Source: Mycolicibacterium aichiense (GTDB lineage: Bacteria > Actinomycetota > Actinomycetes > Mycobacteriales > Mycobacteriaceae). Taken from it: a stretch of 64,000 nt of DNA. The DNA is taken from the NCBI RefSeq assembly GCF_010726245.1, contig NZ_AP022561.1, forward strand, positions 5,828,001-5,892,000, in the 5' to 3' direction. Below the pieces are notes generated by a model, which did no database searches, was not told the DNA's origin, and worked only from the letters and a program-made list of their open reading frames with translations. Positions 33,883 to 42,957 of the stretch are shown here, piece by piece (the stretch's first letter is position 1; each line of letters opens with the position of its first letter). Made by a program: the position numbers and the translations under genes.

Positions 33883-35343
33883 GTGTCCGAAGCCACCCAC
33901 GACGTCGAACTGCTCGCCCGGGCGCTCGTCGCGCTCAATCGGCAAGGTGCGTTGTTGCGCGAAGTCGGTGCACTGTTCGACGCCGCCGGCCACGAGCTCT
34001 ACCTGGTCGGCGGCAGTGTGCGCGACGCCGTCCTCGGCCGGCTGAACCCGGACCTCGACTTCACCACCGACGCGCGGCCGGAGGTTGTTCAGCGGATCGT
34101 GCGGCCGTGGGCCGACGCGCTGTGGGATACCGGCATCGAGTTCGGCACGGTCGGTGTCGGCAAGCACGGCGAGCGGCTGGAGATCACCACCTTCCGCGCC
34201 GACAGCTACGACCAGGTGTCCCGCAACCCCCAGGTGCGCTACGGCGACCGGCTCGAGGACGATCTGGTGCGCCGCGACTTCACGGTCAACGCGATGGCGG
34301 TGCGCATCACCGCCGACGGACCGGGCGACTTCATCGACCCCCTGGGCGGCCTGACCGCGTTGCGGCAGCGGATCCTGGACACCCCGGCGGCGCCCGAGGT
34401 GTCGTTCGGCGATGACCCGCTGCGCATGCTGCGGGCGGCGCGCTTCGTCTCCCAGCTGCGCTTCGGCGTCTCGGATCGGGTCCGTCGCGCGATCGTGGAG
34501 ATGGCGCCGGAACTCGGGCGGATCACGGTCGAGCGGGTGGCCGTCGAATTGGACAAGATGCTGCTCGGCGAGGATCCGGTCGCCGGTATCGACCTCATGG
34601 TGCAGACCGGGATGGGCGAAGTGGTGTTGCCCGAGATCGGTGGCATGCAGATGGCCATCGACGAACATCATCAGCACAAGGATGTGTATCAGCATTCGCT
34701 GACCGTGCTGCGACAGGCGATGGCTCTCGAAGAGCCGGACCAGCGGGATCTGGTGTTGCGCTGGGCGGCGCTGCTTCACGACATCGGCAAGCCGGCGACC
34801 CGCCGCCACGAATCCGACGGCGGCGTGAGCTTCCATCACCACGAGGTGGTCGGGGCCAAGATGGTCCGCAAGCGGATGCGCGCGCTCAAGTACTCCAAGC
34901 AGATGGTCGACGACGTGTCGCAGCTGGTGTATCTGCATCTGCGGTTCCACGGCTACGGCGAAGGCAAGTGGACGGACTCGGCGGTGCGTCGCTACGTGGC
35001 CGACGCCGGGCCGCTGCTGCCCAGGCTGCACAAGCTGGTCCGCGCCGACTGCACCACCCGGAACAAGCGGCGCGCGGCGCGGCTGCAGGCCAACTACGAC
35101 GAGCTCGAGGCGCGGATCGCCGAGCTGGCCGCCAAGGAAGATCTGCAACGGGTACGCCCGGACCTGGACGGCAACGAGATCATGCGGTTGCTCGACATCC
35201 CGCCCGGCCCACAGGTGGGGCAGGCCTGGTCGTTCCTCAAGGAGCTGCGCCTGGACCGCGGCCCGCTCGAGCACGACGAGGCCGTGGCCGCACTGTTGGC
35301 GTGGTGGAACGAACGGAACCCGGAGGACCAGCCCGGCGTCTGA
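33883..35343 (+). CDS. pcnA: CCA tRNA nucleotidyltransferase
   Basis: 486-residue class II nucleotidyltransferase that adds or repairs the tRNA 3' CCA, needed here because neither tRNA gene in the window encodes CCA. The catalytic head holds [20 protein letters not shown] (GG..DxD), then [11 protein letters not shown] and [18 protein letters not shown]. An HD domain follows ([17 protein letters not shown]), giving possible phosphatase activity, then a helical tail. The GTG at 33883 matches the Rv3907c start. It is followed by the Asp-rich gene after 7 bases. Confidence 0.96.
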   Translation: MSEATHDVELLARALVALNRQGALLREVGALFDAAGHELYLVGGSVRDAVLGRLNPDLDFTTDARPEVVQRIVRPWADALWDTGIEFGTVGVGKHGERLEITTFRADSYDQVSRNPQVRYGDRLEDDLVRRDFTVNAMAVRITADGPGDFIDPLGGLTALRQRILDTPAAPEVSFGDDPLRMLRAARFVSQLRFGVSDRVRRAIVEMAPELGRITVERVAVELDKMLLGEDPVAGIDLMVQTGMGEVVLPEIGGMQMAIDEHHQHKDVYQHSLTVLRQAMALEEPDQRDLVLRWAALLHDIGKPATRRHESDGGVSFHHHEVVGAKMVRKRMRALKYSKQMVDDVSQLVYLHLRFHGYGEGKWTDSAVRRYVADAGPLLPRLHKLVRADCTTRNKRRAARLQANYDELEARIAELAAKEDLQRVRPDLDGNEIMRLLDIPPGPQVGQAWSFLKELRLDRGPLEHDEAVAALLAWWNERNPEDQPGV

Positions 35344-35350
35344 GGTAGGT

Positions 35351-35863
35351 ATGGACTACTGCCTGGGACACGGGGACGGCACCGCGGCGATGTTCAGCGG
35401 TCATCCCGAGGTGGACGTCGACGGTGACGGCGAGCTCGACGGGCTGCGCCTGGACCTCGACGGCGACGGTGCCTTCGACGATGCGCTGGCCGATTTCGAC
35501 GACGACGGCCTGGCCGACCATGCTGCCTTCGACCTCGGGGACGGGGCCGCGGAGCACGTGTTCACCGACGACGGGTCGGGGACGTGGGCGATGACTCCGG
35601 CGGGACCGGCGGGCCCGCTGCGCTGGTTCGGCCTCGACGGCGTCGAGCACACCGCCGACGGACCGATCGACGTCGACCGGGATGGGCGCCCGGACCGGCT
35701 GCTGGACGTCGACCGCGACGGGCTGGCCGATCGGGCGCTGCGCAGCGGACCCGACGGCGGGTTCGACACCGGTTACGTCGACACCGACGGGGATGGCCGC
35801 TGGGACGTCACACTCGTCGACTCCGATGGCGACGGACTCTCCGACGACGCCAGTCCGGTGTAG
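35351..35863 (+). CDS. Asp-rich tandem-repeat protein, calcium-loop-like
   Basis: 170-residue acidic protein without signal peptide. It carries seven copies of a 10-12-residue unit of form D-x-D-x-D-G-x-x-D: DVDGDGELDG, DLDGDGAFDD, DFDDDGLADH, DVDRDGRPDR, DVDRDGLADR, DTDGDGRWDV and DSDGDGLSDD. The Asp spacing (1,3,5,9) is that of EF-hand or thrombospondin type-3 loops, so Ca2+ binding is likely. I do not recognise a named family. The last 91 bases overlap, antisense, the 3' end of the GGDEF-EAL gene. It follows pcnA closely and is probably co-transcribed. Confidence 0.75.
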   Translation: MDYCLGHGDGTAAMFSGHPEVDVDGDGELDGLRLDLDGDGAFDDALADFDDDGLADHAAFDLGDGAAEHVFTDDGSGTWAMTPAGPAGPLRWFGLDGVEHTADGPIDVDRDGRPDRLLDVDRDGLADRALRSGPDGGFDTGYVDTDGDGRWDVTLVDSDGDGLSDDASPV

Positions 35864-38241
35864 CCGCCGTCCGACGGCACTGTGCACACCCCGCCCGACT
35901 CGAGCAGCTCTCGGGCGGCATCCCACAGCACGGGGTGGTGATAGAGGAAGCCCTGCCCCTTGTCGGCACCGAGATCCAGCAGGGTGTCGCGCTCGGCGAC
36001 AGTCTCGATGCCTTCCACCACAAGGTCCAGCGACAGTGCGCTTGCGAGGGCGACCACCGACTGCACCACGGCGCGTTGTTTGTCGTCGCCCTCGTCCAGT
36101 GCGGCGGCGAACGAGCGGTCGAGCTTGATCTGATCGACGGGCAGTGTGCGCAGCTGGGTCAGCGACGAATAGCCCGTGCCGAAATCGTCGAGGGACACCT
36201 TGACGCCGGCCTCGCGCAGCCGGGCCAGGGTCGGATGGGCGACCCGCAGGTCGACGAGTGCGTGTTCGGTGAGTTCGATCATGAGTGTCTCGGGCGGCAA
36301 CCCGGCCGCCGCCAGCATCTGCAGCACCTCTTCGGCGAAGCCGGCTTCCCGCACCTGGCGGGGTGACACGTTGACCGACATGGTCAGGTCCAGCGCCAGC
36401 CCGTCGGCGCGCCACTGCGCAAGGGTCTGGATGGTTTCGCGCAGCACCCAGCGGCCGATGTCGACGATCAGCCCGTTGTCCTCGGCCAGCGGGATGAACG
36501 CACCGGGATACAGGACGGGCAGTCCGGGCCGGTGCCACTGCAGCAACATCTCGAAGCCGGTGATCACTCCGGTGTCGAGCACGACGATCGGTTGGGCGGA
36601 GACCCGAAGCTCGCCGCGCTCCACGGCGTGCCGCAGTGCGGCGTCCAGGTCCAGGCGCTGGGCGACCTCGGCTTCAAGGGTGGAGTCGAAGACATTGATG
36701 TGGTGGCCGTCGGTGAGCTTGGCCCGGTACATCGCCACGTCGGCTTCCCGCATCAGCTCGTGACCGGAGACGGTGGATTCGTCGGCGAAGGTGATGCCGA
36801 TGGAGACGTCGACGAACGCTTCCTTGCCGTCGATGGTGTACGGCACGCTGAGTGCGGCGCGGATCCGCTCGGCCAGTGCGAGAGCCTGGGCGCGGTCGGG
36901 CAGCTCCGGGCAGAGCACCACGAATTCGTCGCCGCCCAGCCGTGCCACGGTGTCGCTTTCGCGCACGGTGGCCGACAACCGCCGCGCCGCTTCGATCAGC
37001 AGCTGGTCGCCGCCGGCATGTCCGATCGAGTCGTTGACCATCTTGAAGCGGTCCAGATCGCAGAACAGCAGCGCCAGCGGCGTTCCGCGGCGGCGGGACA
37101 ACAGCAGGCTTTTCGACAGCCGCGTGAGCAGCAGGCTGCGGTTGGCCAAGCCGGTGAGGGCGTCGTGGCTGGCTTGATAGGACAGCCGGCGCGCGGACGC
37201 ATCACGTTCGAGCGACAGCACCGCCAGGTCCCGGCACCGCACCAAGGCGGTGTGGGCGAGTTCGTCGAGGGCTTCCGCGTCGCCGAACACCTGGAGCGTC
37301 CCTGACCCGTCGACGTTGTCGGTGACGACACCGGACCACGCCGGCGTGCCCGACACGTCGGCGCCCGGCGGGTAGATGACCGTTCGCCTGCCGATCGACA
37401 GTCGGACGGCCGGCGCCCCGGAGACGTCGGCGGCCAGCTGCACGATGTGGCGCAGGACTGACGACACCGGGCCTGCAGTGGCGATGCGTTCCAGGATCTG
37501 CGCTTGGCCGCGTTCCAGCGCCGAAACGCGGTCGAGTCGAAACTCGGTCTGGCGCAGAACTTCTCGCTCGTCGTCGAAAGCTTTGCGGGCGCTTCGGTAT
37601 TGGCGTACCACGTTGGCTGCGACCCACCACAGCAGAATCGCCGCCAGCACCAGCGCGGCGATCAGCATGGCCAGCTGGACCACGCGCCCGCGCAGCAGAT
37701 TTCGCTCGGCGAGGCGATCCATCCGGTGCTGTTCGACCTGGTTGTCGGCGGCCAGCTCGTGCGCCCGCTCGAAGAGGGCCTCCGCGCGCGGCAGGATGGT
37801 GCCGGCCCAACGGTCGCGTTGCCCGACGGGGAGCAGACCGGGTGGTGCTTTGGCGACGACGGCGTCCAGTGCGGCCAGCGCCGCGCGATAGTCGGGTCCG
37901 GTGCTGTCGGCGGCGCTGACACCGTCGGCCGCGATCACCCGCAGACGCTGAGCCAGCATCGCCCTGGACAGCTGGACCTCGCGCCGGGGAACGACGCCGA
38001 GCAGATACTGCTGCGCGCGATCGATGTAGGTGAGCGAGTCGCGGACGGTGAAGAACGTGTTGGTGGCCGCGGCTTCGCTGCGGGCGCTGTGTTGGCTGTA
38101 CGCGTTCTGATCGGCCGAGGACTGAAAGCCGATCGCGACCAGCGCGATGAGAAGCAGCACCAACACGGTCGCCACGATCTGCTGGCCGCGGTTGAGGGTC
38201 AGCCGAGGGCCGGGCGGGGTGAGCCAGCGGTCGGTGATCAC
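35773..38241 (-). CDS. Membrane GGDEF-EAL cyclic-di-GMP enzyme
   Basis: 822 residues. TM1 ~21-40, an extracytoplasmic helical sensor ~45-185, TM2 ~187-209, a GAF-like segment ~235-350, a GGDEF domain ~355-515 and an EAL domain ~522-770. The active loop is intact (ARLGGDEFVVL, 436-440), as is the inhibitory I-site RESD (427-430). The EAL signature reads EML (564-566), but the expected metal/catalytic residues appear kept: E564, N624, E656, D685-D686 in DDFGTGYSSL, K706, E743 and Q763. It could therefore make and degrade c-di-GMP. The Ser/Pro tail beyond ~785 is encoded antisense to the Asp-rich gene. The start overlaps the lipoprotein gene by four bases. Confidence 0.93.
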   Translation of the reverse strand: MITDRWLTPPGPRLTLNRGQQIVATVLVLLLIALVAIGFQSSADQNAYSQHSARSEAAATNTFFTVRDSLTYIDRAQQYLLGVVPRREVQLSRAMLAQRLRVIAADGVSAADSTGPDYRAALAALDAVVAKAPPGLLPVGQRDRWAGTILPRAEALFERAHELAADNQVEQHRMDRLAERNLLRGRVVQLAMLIAALVLAAILLWWVAANVVRQYRSARKAFDDEREVLRQTEFRLDRVSALERGQAQILERIATAGPVSSVLRHIVQLAADVSGAPAVRLSIGRRTVIYPPGADVSGTPAWSGVVTDNVDGSGTLQVFGDAEALDELAHTALVRCRDLAVLSLERDASARRLSYQASHDALTGLANRSLLLTRLSKSLLLSRRRGTPLALLFCDLDRFKMVNDSIGHAGGDQLLIEAARRLSATVRESDTVARLGGDEFVVLCPELPDRAQALALAERIRAALSVPYTIDGKEAFVDVSIGITFADESTVSGHELMREADVAMYRAKLTDGHHINVFDSTLEAEVAQRLDLDAALRHAVERGELRVSAQPIVVLDTGVITGFEMLLQWHRPGLPVLYPGAFIPLAEDNGLIVDIGRWVLRETIQTLAQWRADGLALDLTMSVNVSPRQVREAGFAEEVLQMLAAAGLPPETLMIELTEHALVDLRVAHPTLARLREAGVKVSLDDFGTGYSSLTQLRTLPVDQIKLDRSFAAALDEGDDKQRAVVQSVVALASALSLDLVVEGIETVAERDTLLDLGADKGQGFLYHHPVLWDAARELLESGGVCTVPSDGGYTGLASSESPSPSESTSVTSQRPSPSVST

Positions 38242-38813
38242 GGGCCGCCCGGGTGCTTCACCGTGATCGACGTGAGGCTCCAGTTCCAGGCTTCGAGCAC
38301 CGACGACAGCGGGGAGCGGTCGGGGAACACGATCCGGATGGGCCCGCCCTGGTCGTAGGGAATGGGCGCGCCGTCACGTTCGGTGGCTATCAGGGCCTGC
38401 GAGTCGACCATCGGTTTGACGACGCTGACGTAGTGGTAGTGGTCGATCGCGTCGGTGTCGATCGTTGCGGTATCGGAGATCCCGGCTTTGGCGAGCACGA
38501 TGGCCAGCGGCACACCGCTGTAGGTCTCGCGCTTGTTGACGAAGGGCTCGTCGATCGAGATCGTCGCGTGGCCCATCGCATTCAGCTGGTCGATGGTCAG
38601 CGACAGCGGGGTCGTCCCGCCGGTCACGGTGAGCACCGGTGCGTTCGGAGCGGGCGGATCGACGGTCCCGGCGGTGTAGGGGTTGCGGCCCTGCCCGGAC
38701 TCCGAGTGCGCTGCGGCCGAGGAGGGGTGGTTGGGGGTGGGGCCGGTCGTACACCCGCCTACCGCAATGCCGACCGTCCCCGCCGCGATGGCGGCCAGGA
38801 GGCGGTTGCGCAT
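38238..38813 (-). CDS. Lipoprotein with molybdopterin-binding-like domain, partner of GGDEF-EAL
   Basis: 191-residue predicted lipoprotein: signal MRNRLLAAIAAGTVGIAVGGC with lipobox VGGC (Cys21), a Ser/His-rich linker, then a ~130-residue domain with PLSLTIDQLNAMGHATISID, ETYSGVPLAIVLAKAGI and GPIRIVFPDRSPLSSV. This resembles the oxidoreductase molybdopterin-binding (sulfite-oxidase/YedY) fold in a short form. The usual Cys ligand to Mo is not evident, so ligand binding rather than catalysis is likely. The ATG at 38813 opens the signal peptide; a longer frame adds nine residues. The four-base overlap with the GGDEF-EAL gene suggests a sensor/effector pair across the membrane. Confidence 0.75.
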   Translation of the reverse strand: MRNRLLAAIAAGTVGIAVGGCTTGPTPNHPSSAAAHSESGQGRNPYTAGTVDPPAPNAPVLTVTGGTTPLSLTIDQLNAMGHATISIDEPFVNKRETYSGVPLAIVLAKAGISDTATIDTDAIDHYHYVSVVKPMVDSQALIATERDGAPIPYDQGGPIRIVFPDRSPLSSVLEAWNWSLTSITVKHPGGP

Positions 38814-38855
38814 GAAGGGCGATGATACTGCCCAAAGCAACGATCGGTCGGTACG

Positions 38856-39629
38856 TCAGCGTCCCTGGCCGGGCGGCCCGGCGAAGGCCTGCGCGATGCC
38901 GAGCCACCTTGTGGCATCGGCTCCTTCGGCGACGACGTCGAGCTCGCGGCTCGGCCTGCGCTGGGTGACCAGATAGCAGAAGTCGAGTGCCGAGCCGGTC
39001 ACGCGTTGGGCCGCGTCCTCGGGTCCCCACGCCCAGCAGCTCCCGTCGGGAGCCGTCAGTTCGACGCGGAACGGCTCGGCCGGCGGGGTGAGCCCGTGCA
39101 CGGTGAACGCGAAGTCGCGGGTCCGCACACCGAGGTGGGCGATCGACTTCAGCCGGGCGGACGCCGCGACCGCGACACCGAGGCCGTCGGCCACGTCCAG
39201 GCCGTGCGCCCAGGTCTCCATCAGCCGGGCGGTGGCCATCGACGGCGCGCTCATCGGCGGCCCGAACCAGACCAGCTTGCGGCCGTCGGCCACCCCGCGC
39301 AGCGCGGCGTGCAGCTGAGTGCGGGTGGCTCGCCACTGCGCCAGCAGTTGATCGGGAGGGGTGAGCGCGAGCTCTTCGGCGGCCTTGTCGACAAAGCCCG
39401 TCGGGTCGGCCTGCGCCGCCGCGAGCAATGCACCGAACGCGGGCTCGTCGGTGATCGACAGCAGCGACGCCCGATCGGTCCACAGCAGATGCGCGATCTG
39501 ATGGGCGATGGTCCAGCCGGGTGCCGGCGTGGACAGCGCCCACCCGGACGGATCCAGCGGCGCGACGAGGGCGTCGAGGGCGTCGCTTTCGTCGCGCAGG
39601 TCGTCGATGATCGGGTCCGCGGCTGCCAT
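38856..39629 (-). CDS. TIGR03084-type DinB/maleylpyruvate isomerase-like protein (Rv0036c-like)
   Basis: 257-residue protein with an N-terminal DinB-like four-helix bundle of the mycothiol-dependent maleylpyruvate isomerase type: [18 protein letters not shown] supplies one metal-binding His and [18 protein letters not shown] another, the expected metal-site pattern. A smaller alpha/beta domain follows. Same length as Rv0036c. Many such proteins are mycothiol-dependent enzymes; the substrate here is unknown. TAGGTT lies 6 bases before the ATG. Confidence 0.82.
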   Translation of the reverse strand: MAAADPIIDDLRDESDALDALVAPLDPSGWALSTPAPGWTIAHQIAHLLWTDRASLLSITDEPAFGALLAAAQADPTGFVDKAAEELALTPPDQLLAQWRATRTQLHAALRGVADGRKLVWFGPPMSAPSMATARLMETWAHGLDVADGLGVAVAASARLKSIAHLGVRTRDFAFTVHGLTPPAEPFRVELTAPDGSCWAWGPEDAAQRVTGSALDFCYLVTQRRPSRELDVVAEGADATRWLGIAQAFAGPPGQGR

Positions 39630-39635
39630 GGATCG

Positions 39636-39641
39636 AACCTA
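39636..39641 (-). promoter_or_regulatory. -10 element (TAGGTT) for the TIGR03084 gene, leaderless
   Basis: TAGGTT on the minus strand, 6 bases before the ATG at 39629. Confidence 0.45.
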
Positions 39642-39654
39642 GCCCCAGCCTCAC

Positions 39655-40926
39655 TCAGGCGCGGCGGCCGACCGCGCTGTGCACGGCAAGGCCGACCAGA
39701 TAGACCACCGTGCCGGTCAACGCCAAGACCGCCGAGTGACCGTCGGCCGGGACCACCGCGGCGGCAACCGTGATGGCGGCGATGAACGACACCCAGAACA
39801 ACGAATCCTGTACGGCGAACACATGTCCGCGCAGCGCGTCGTCGACGTCGATCTGCATGGCGGTGTCGGCGCACAGCTTGACGATCTGGCCGGCCAGCCC
39901 GAGCAGGAACCCGCACACGATCATGACCACCAACTGCAGGGTGGCCCCGGCCAGCTGAATGACCGCCGCACACACCAACGCCCCGTTGGCGGTCGCATAC
40001 CGGCCCCACCGCTTGATCGACATCGGGGTCAGCACGTTGGCCAGGAAGGCGCCGCCGCCGGTGGCCGCGACGAAGATGACGGCGGTGCCCAAACCAGCGA
40101 CGGCCTGGGTGTCGCTGTGCCGCACGATGACCAGCACCAGCAAGGTGTTGATGCCGAACACCATCCGGTGGCTGGCGAGGCCGGACAGCGTCGCCGCGAC
40201 GGTTGGTGTGCTCAGCACTGTGCGTGCGCCGTAGATCCACCCGGTGGTGACGGCGTAGAACACCGAACCGTGCACGGCGCGGGCGGTGTCGTCAGGCCCG
40301 AGGACGTGCCGCGGAAAGCGCAGGGACAGCACGAACGCGACTGCGATCGGTACCGCCACCATCAGCATGATGGTGGCCGCGCCGGCGTCACCGGAGCCGA
40401 ACAGCCAGCGCGGCAAGAGCATGAAGTTCGCCCCGAGGAACGTGGCGGTGGCCCCGGTGGCGGTGGCGACAGAGTTCATCACCACGACCGACTGGCGCGG
40501 CACCACGTGCGGCAGCGCAGCCGACAGTCCTGAGGTGACGAAGCGGCTGAACCCGTTGACGATCAGCGCGCCGCACAGCACGGTCAGGTCGCTGGCGCCG
40601 ATGGCGAGCAGCACCGCCACGCCGACGACCAACAGCAGCCGGGCCAGGTTCGCCCCGACCAGGACCGCCCGGCGATCCCAGCGGTCCAGTAGGGCTCCGG
40701 CGAACGGTCCGACGATCGAGTACGGCAGGAACAGCACCGCGAACGCCCCTGCCACCGCCCACGGATCGGCCGCCCGTTCCGGGTTGAACAACAGCCCGCC
40801 GGCGAGCCCGGCCTGAAACAGCCCGTCACCGAACTGGCTGGCGGTCCGCAGCTCGAGCAACCGCCAGAACTCGGGCAGGCTGCGCACGGATCGCCAGAGC
40901 GAACCGGGTGCGCGGGCGTCGACCAT
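39655..40926 (-). CDS. Major facilitator superfamily transporter (Rv0037c-like)
   Basis: 423-residue polytopic protein with about 12 hydrophobic helices and the MFS loop 2-3 signature [20 protein letters not shown]. It matches Rv0037c in place and size. Substrate unknown; the family includes proton-coupled drug and metabolite exporters. I chose the ATG at 40926 because TACTGT lies 7 bases upstream; the in-frame GTG at 40950 is upstream of that promoter and would not be transcribed from it. Divergent from the YqgE gene. Confidence 0.88.
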   Translation of the reverse strand: MVDARAPGSLWRSVRSLPEFWRLLELRTASQFGDGLFQAGLAGGLLFNPERAADPWAVAGAFAVLFLPYSIVGPFAGALLDRWDRRAVLVGANLARLLLVVGVAVLLAIGASDLTVLCGALIVNGFSRFVTSGLSAALPHVVPRQSVVVMNSVATATGATATFLGANFMLLPRWLFGSGDAGAATIMLMVAVPIAVAFVLSLRFPRHVLGPDDTARAVHGSVFYAVTTGWIYGARTVLSTPTVAATLSGLASHRMVFGINTLLVLVIVRHSDTQAVAGLGTAVIFVAATGGGAFLANVLTPMSIKRWGRYATANGALVCAAVIQLAGATLQLVVMIVCGFLLGLAGQIVKLCADTAMQIDVDDALRGHVFAVQDSLFWVSFIAAITVAAAVVPADGHSAVLALTGTVVYLVGLAVHSAVGRRA

Positions 40927-40933
40927 CGGACCA

Positions 40934-40939
40934 ACAGTA
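40934..40939 (-). promoter_or_regulatory. -10 element (TACTGT) for the MFS gene, leaderless
   Basis: TACTGT on the minus strand with 7 bases to the ATG at 40926; it decides the start codon. Confidence 0.5.
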
Positions 40940-40997
40940 CAAATATCCACACGCGCCCGTTACCACAGCAACACCTACCTGATGCCATGATGGTGGG

Positions 40998-41603
40998 GTG
41001 GCACAGTCTGAGGACCCCGAAGACTTCATCGCGCCTGCGGCGAACCGCGTGCGACCGGGAACGTTGCTGCTGGCCAACACCGATCTCATGGAGCCGACGT
41101 TTCGGCGCAGCGTGATCTACGTCGTCGAGCACAACGACGGCGGCACTTTGGGTGTGGTGCTCAACCGTCCCAGCGAGACCGCCGTCTACAACGTGTTGCC
41201 GCAGTGGTCGAAACTGGCCGCCAAGCCGAAGACGATGTTCATCGGCGGGCCGGTCAAGCGGGATGCCGCGCTGTGTCTGGGCACGCTGCGGGTGGGTACC
41301 GACCCGCAGGGCATGCCGGGTCTGCGCCATGTCGCGGGCCGGATGGTGATGATCGACCTGGACGCCGACCCCGATCTGATCGCCCCGGCGGTCGAGGGGG
41401 TGCGGATCTTCGCCGGCTACTCCGGCTGGACCATCGGCCAGCTCGAGGGCGAGATCGAGCGCGACGACTGGATTGTGTTGTCCGCGTTGCCTTCCGATGT
41501 GCTGGTCGAGCAGCGGGTGGACTTGTGGTCGCGGGTGTTGCGCCGTCAGCCGCTGCCGCTGTCACTGCTGGCGACGCATCCGATCGACGTCAGCCGGAAC
41601 TGA
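40998..41603 (+). CDS. YqgE/AlgH family protein (DUF179, Rv0038-like)
   Basis: 201-residue soluble protein with the YqgE signatures PGTLLLANTDLMEPTFRRSV, HNDGGTLGVVLNRPSE, FIGGPVKRDAALCLG and FAGYSGWTIGQLEGEIERDD. The fold is conserved across bacteria but the biochemical role is not established. The GTG at 40998 gives MAQSEDPEDFIAPAANRV, the Rv0038 start. Its end overlaps the convergent transporter gene by 14 bases. Confidence 0.92.
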   Translation: MAQSEDPEDFIAPAANRVRPGTLLLANTDLMEPTFRRSVIYVVEHNDGGTLGVVLNRPSETAVYNVLPQWSKLAAKPKTMFIGGPVKRDAALCLGTLRVGTDPQGMPGLRHVAGRMVMIDLDADPDLIAPAVEGVRIFAGYSGWTIGQLEGEIERDDWIVLSALPSDVLVEQRVDLWSRVLRRQPLPLSLLATHPIDVSRN

Positions 41604-42576
41604 CCGTCGTCGCGCCGCGGCCCAGCCGGGCGGCGATCACCGCGCAGACGAAGAGCTGGATCTGGTGAAACAGCATCAGCGGCAACATGATCAACCCCAC
41701 GCTGGCGGCCGGGAACAACACCAGCGCCATGGGCAGCCCGGAGGCCAGGCTCTTCTTCGACCCGCAGAACAACAGCACGATCGCATCCGCGCGGTCCAGC
41801 CGGGCCAGCCTGCCGGTGATCCAGGTGAAGGCAAGCACCACCGCGAGTAACACCCCGCTGACCGCGGCGACCGCCACCACCCGCCACGGCTGCACGCTGC
41901 TCCAGATGTGCTCGGTCATCCCGACCGAGAACGCGGCGTAGACGATCAACAGGATCGAGCCGCGGTCGACCACCTTGGTCAGCACCGCATGGCGAGCCAC
42001 CACCGGCGCCAGCCACCGGCGCAGCAGCTGACCGGCGGCGAACGGGGCCAGCAGCTGTAACACGATGTCTCCCACCGCGGACGCGTCGATCCGGGGTGAC
42101 CCACCCAGGGGCATCAGCAGCAGAACGAGCAGCGGGGTGAGAAACACCCCGACGATGTTCGACAGCGACGCACTGACGATCGCCGCCGACACGTGCCCGC
42201 GTGCCATCGAAGTGAACGCGATCGAGGACTGCACGGTCGAGGGCACCAGGCACAGGAACAGCAGGCCGGTGTAGAGATCGTCGGTCAGCACCGACGGGAC
42301 CAGCGTGCGCGCCGCGAGCCCGAGCAGCGGGAACACCACGAACGTGGTGGCCAGCACCAGCAGGTGCAGCTTCCACTGCCGCACCCCGTGCCAGGCCTGC
42401 TGCGGTGAGAGCCGGGTTCCGTACAGCAGGAACAGCAGCGCGATGACGATCTTGGTGATCAGCGACAGGGCGTCGGCCGCGCCCCCGCGGGCGGGCAGCA
42501 CGGTGGCCAGCACCACGACCGCGACGAGCAGCAGCAGGAACGGATCGACTCCGAAGCCCCGACGCAGCGCCCCCAT
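41590..42576 (-). CDS. Bile acid:sodium symporter-like transporter (SBF-like)
   Basis: 328-residue membrane protein with about ten helices, typical of the SBF-like (PF13593) family: FLLYGTRLSPQQAWHGVRQW, FLCLVPSTVQSSIAFTSMAR with crossing-motif polar residues, and FCGSKKSLASGLPMALVLFP. Probably a secondary transporter of an organic anion; substrate unknown. The ATG at 42576 gives MGALRRGFGVDPFLLLL, placing the first helix at the start; the 39-residue longer frame overlaps the upstream gene. It follows the Rv0039c-like gene by 16 bases. Confidence 0.85.
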   Translation of the reverse strand: MGALRRGFGVDPFLLLLVAVVVLATVLPARGGAADALSLITKIVIALLFLLYGTRLSPQQAWHGVRQWKLHLLVLATTFVVFPLLGLAARTLVPSVLTDDLYTGLLFLCLVPSTVQSSIAFTSMARGHVSAAIVSASLSNIVGVFLTPLLVLLLMPLGGSPRIDASAVGDIVLQLLAPFAAGQLLRRWLAPVVARHAVLTKVVDRGSILLIVYAAFSVGMTEHIWSSVQPWRVVAVAAVSGVLLAVVLAFTWITGRLARLDRADAIVLLFCGSKKSLASGLPMALVLFPAASVGLIMLPLMLFHQIQLFVCAVIAARLGRGATTVSSG

Positions 42577-42592
42577 CAGGTCGCCGAGCGAC

Positions 42593-42934
42593 TCACTTGC
42601 AGGACAGCGTGCAGCTCGCGCAGCTCCCTGCGCAGCCGCCGGCCTGGGCTTCCCGCCGCGCGGCGTACCGGGCGCCTTGCCAGGAGCCGGCACCGATCGT
42701 TCCGACAGCGCCGATCACGCACACGATCAGGACCAGCAGCCCGGTGCGGGCGGGTGCGGCCAGGGCGACTGCCCCGCCCGCGGCCAGCATGACGGCGGCG
42801 GCCAGTTGGGTCGGCGCGACCGCCCGCATGACCTGCGCAGTGACGTCAGTGCCGGGCGGCCGCGTCAGCGTCCACGCGCCCGAGCCGCCGACGAGGGCAG
42901 CCATTCCCAGGCACACCAGGCCGACGATGAACAT
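42593..42934 (-). CDS. Small membrane protein with Cys-rich tail (Rv0039c-like)
   Basis: 113-residue protein with three hydrophobic segments (about residues 2-24, 44-62, 64-84) and a C-terminal cluster CAGSCASCTLSCK with four Cys spaced CxxxCxxCxxxC, a possible metal or Fe-S site. It matches Rv0039c in place and length. Function unknown. TATTGT lies 6 bases before the ATG. It precedes the SBF-like transporter by 16 bases, so the two are probably one unit. Confidence 0.75.
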   Translation of the reverse strand: MFIVGLVCLGMAALVGGSGAWTLTRPPGTDVTAQVMRAVAPTQLAAAVMLAAGGAVALAAPARTGLLVLIVCVIGAVGTIGAGSWQGARYAARREAQAGGCAGSCASCTLSCK

Positions 42935-42940
42935 GGGGCC

Positions 42941-42946
42941 ACAATA
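42941..42946 (-). promoter_or_regulatory. -10 element (TATTGT) for the Rv0039c-like gene, leaderless
   Basis: TATTGT on the minus strand, 6 bases before the ATG at 42934. Confidence 0.45.
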
Positions 42947-42957
42947 CGAGCCCGGGT

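Noticed and set aside
35351..35863. RTX toxin or adhesin
   Set aside because: RTX repeats need GGxGxDxU nonapeptides; here the units are Asp-x-Asp-x-Asp-Gly loops, and there is no secretion signal.
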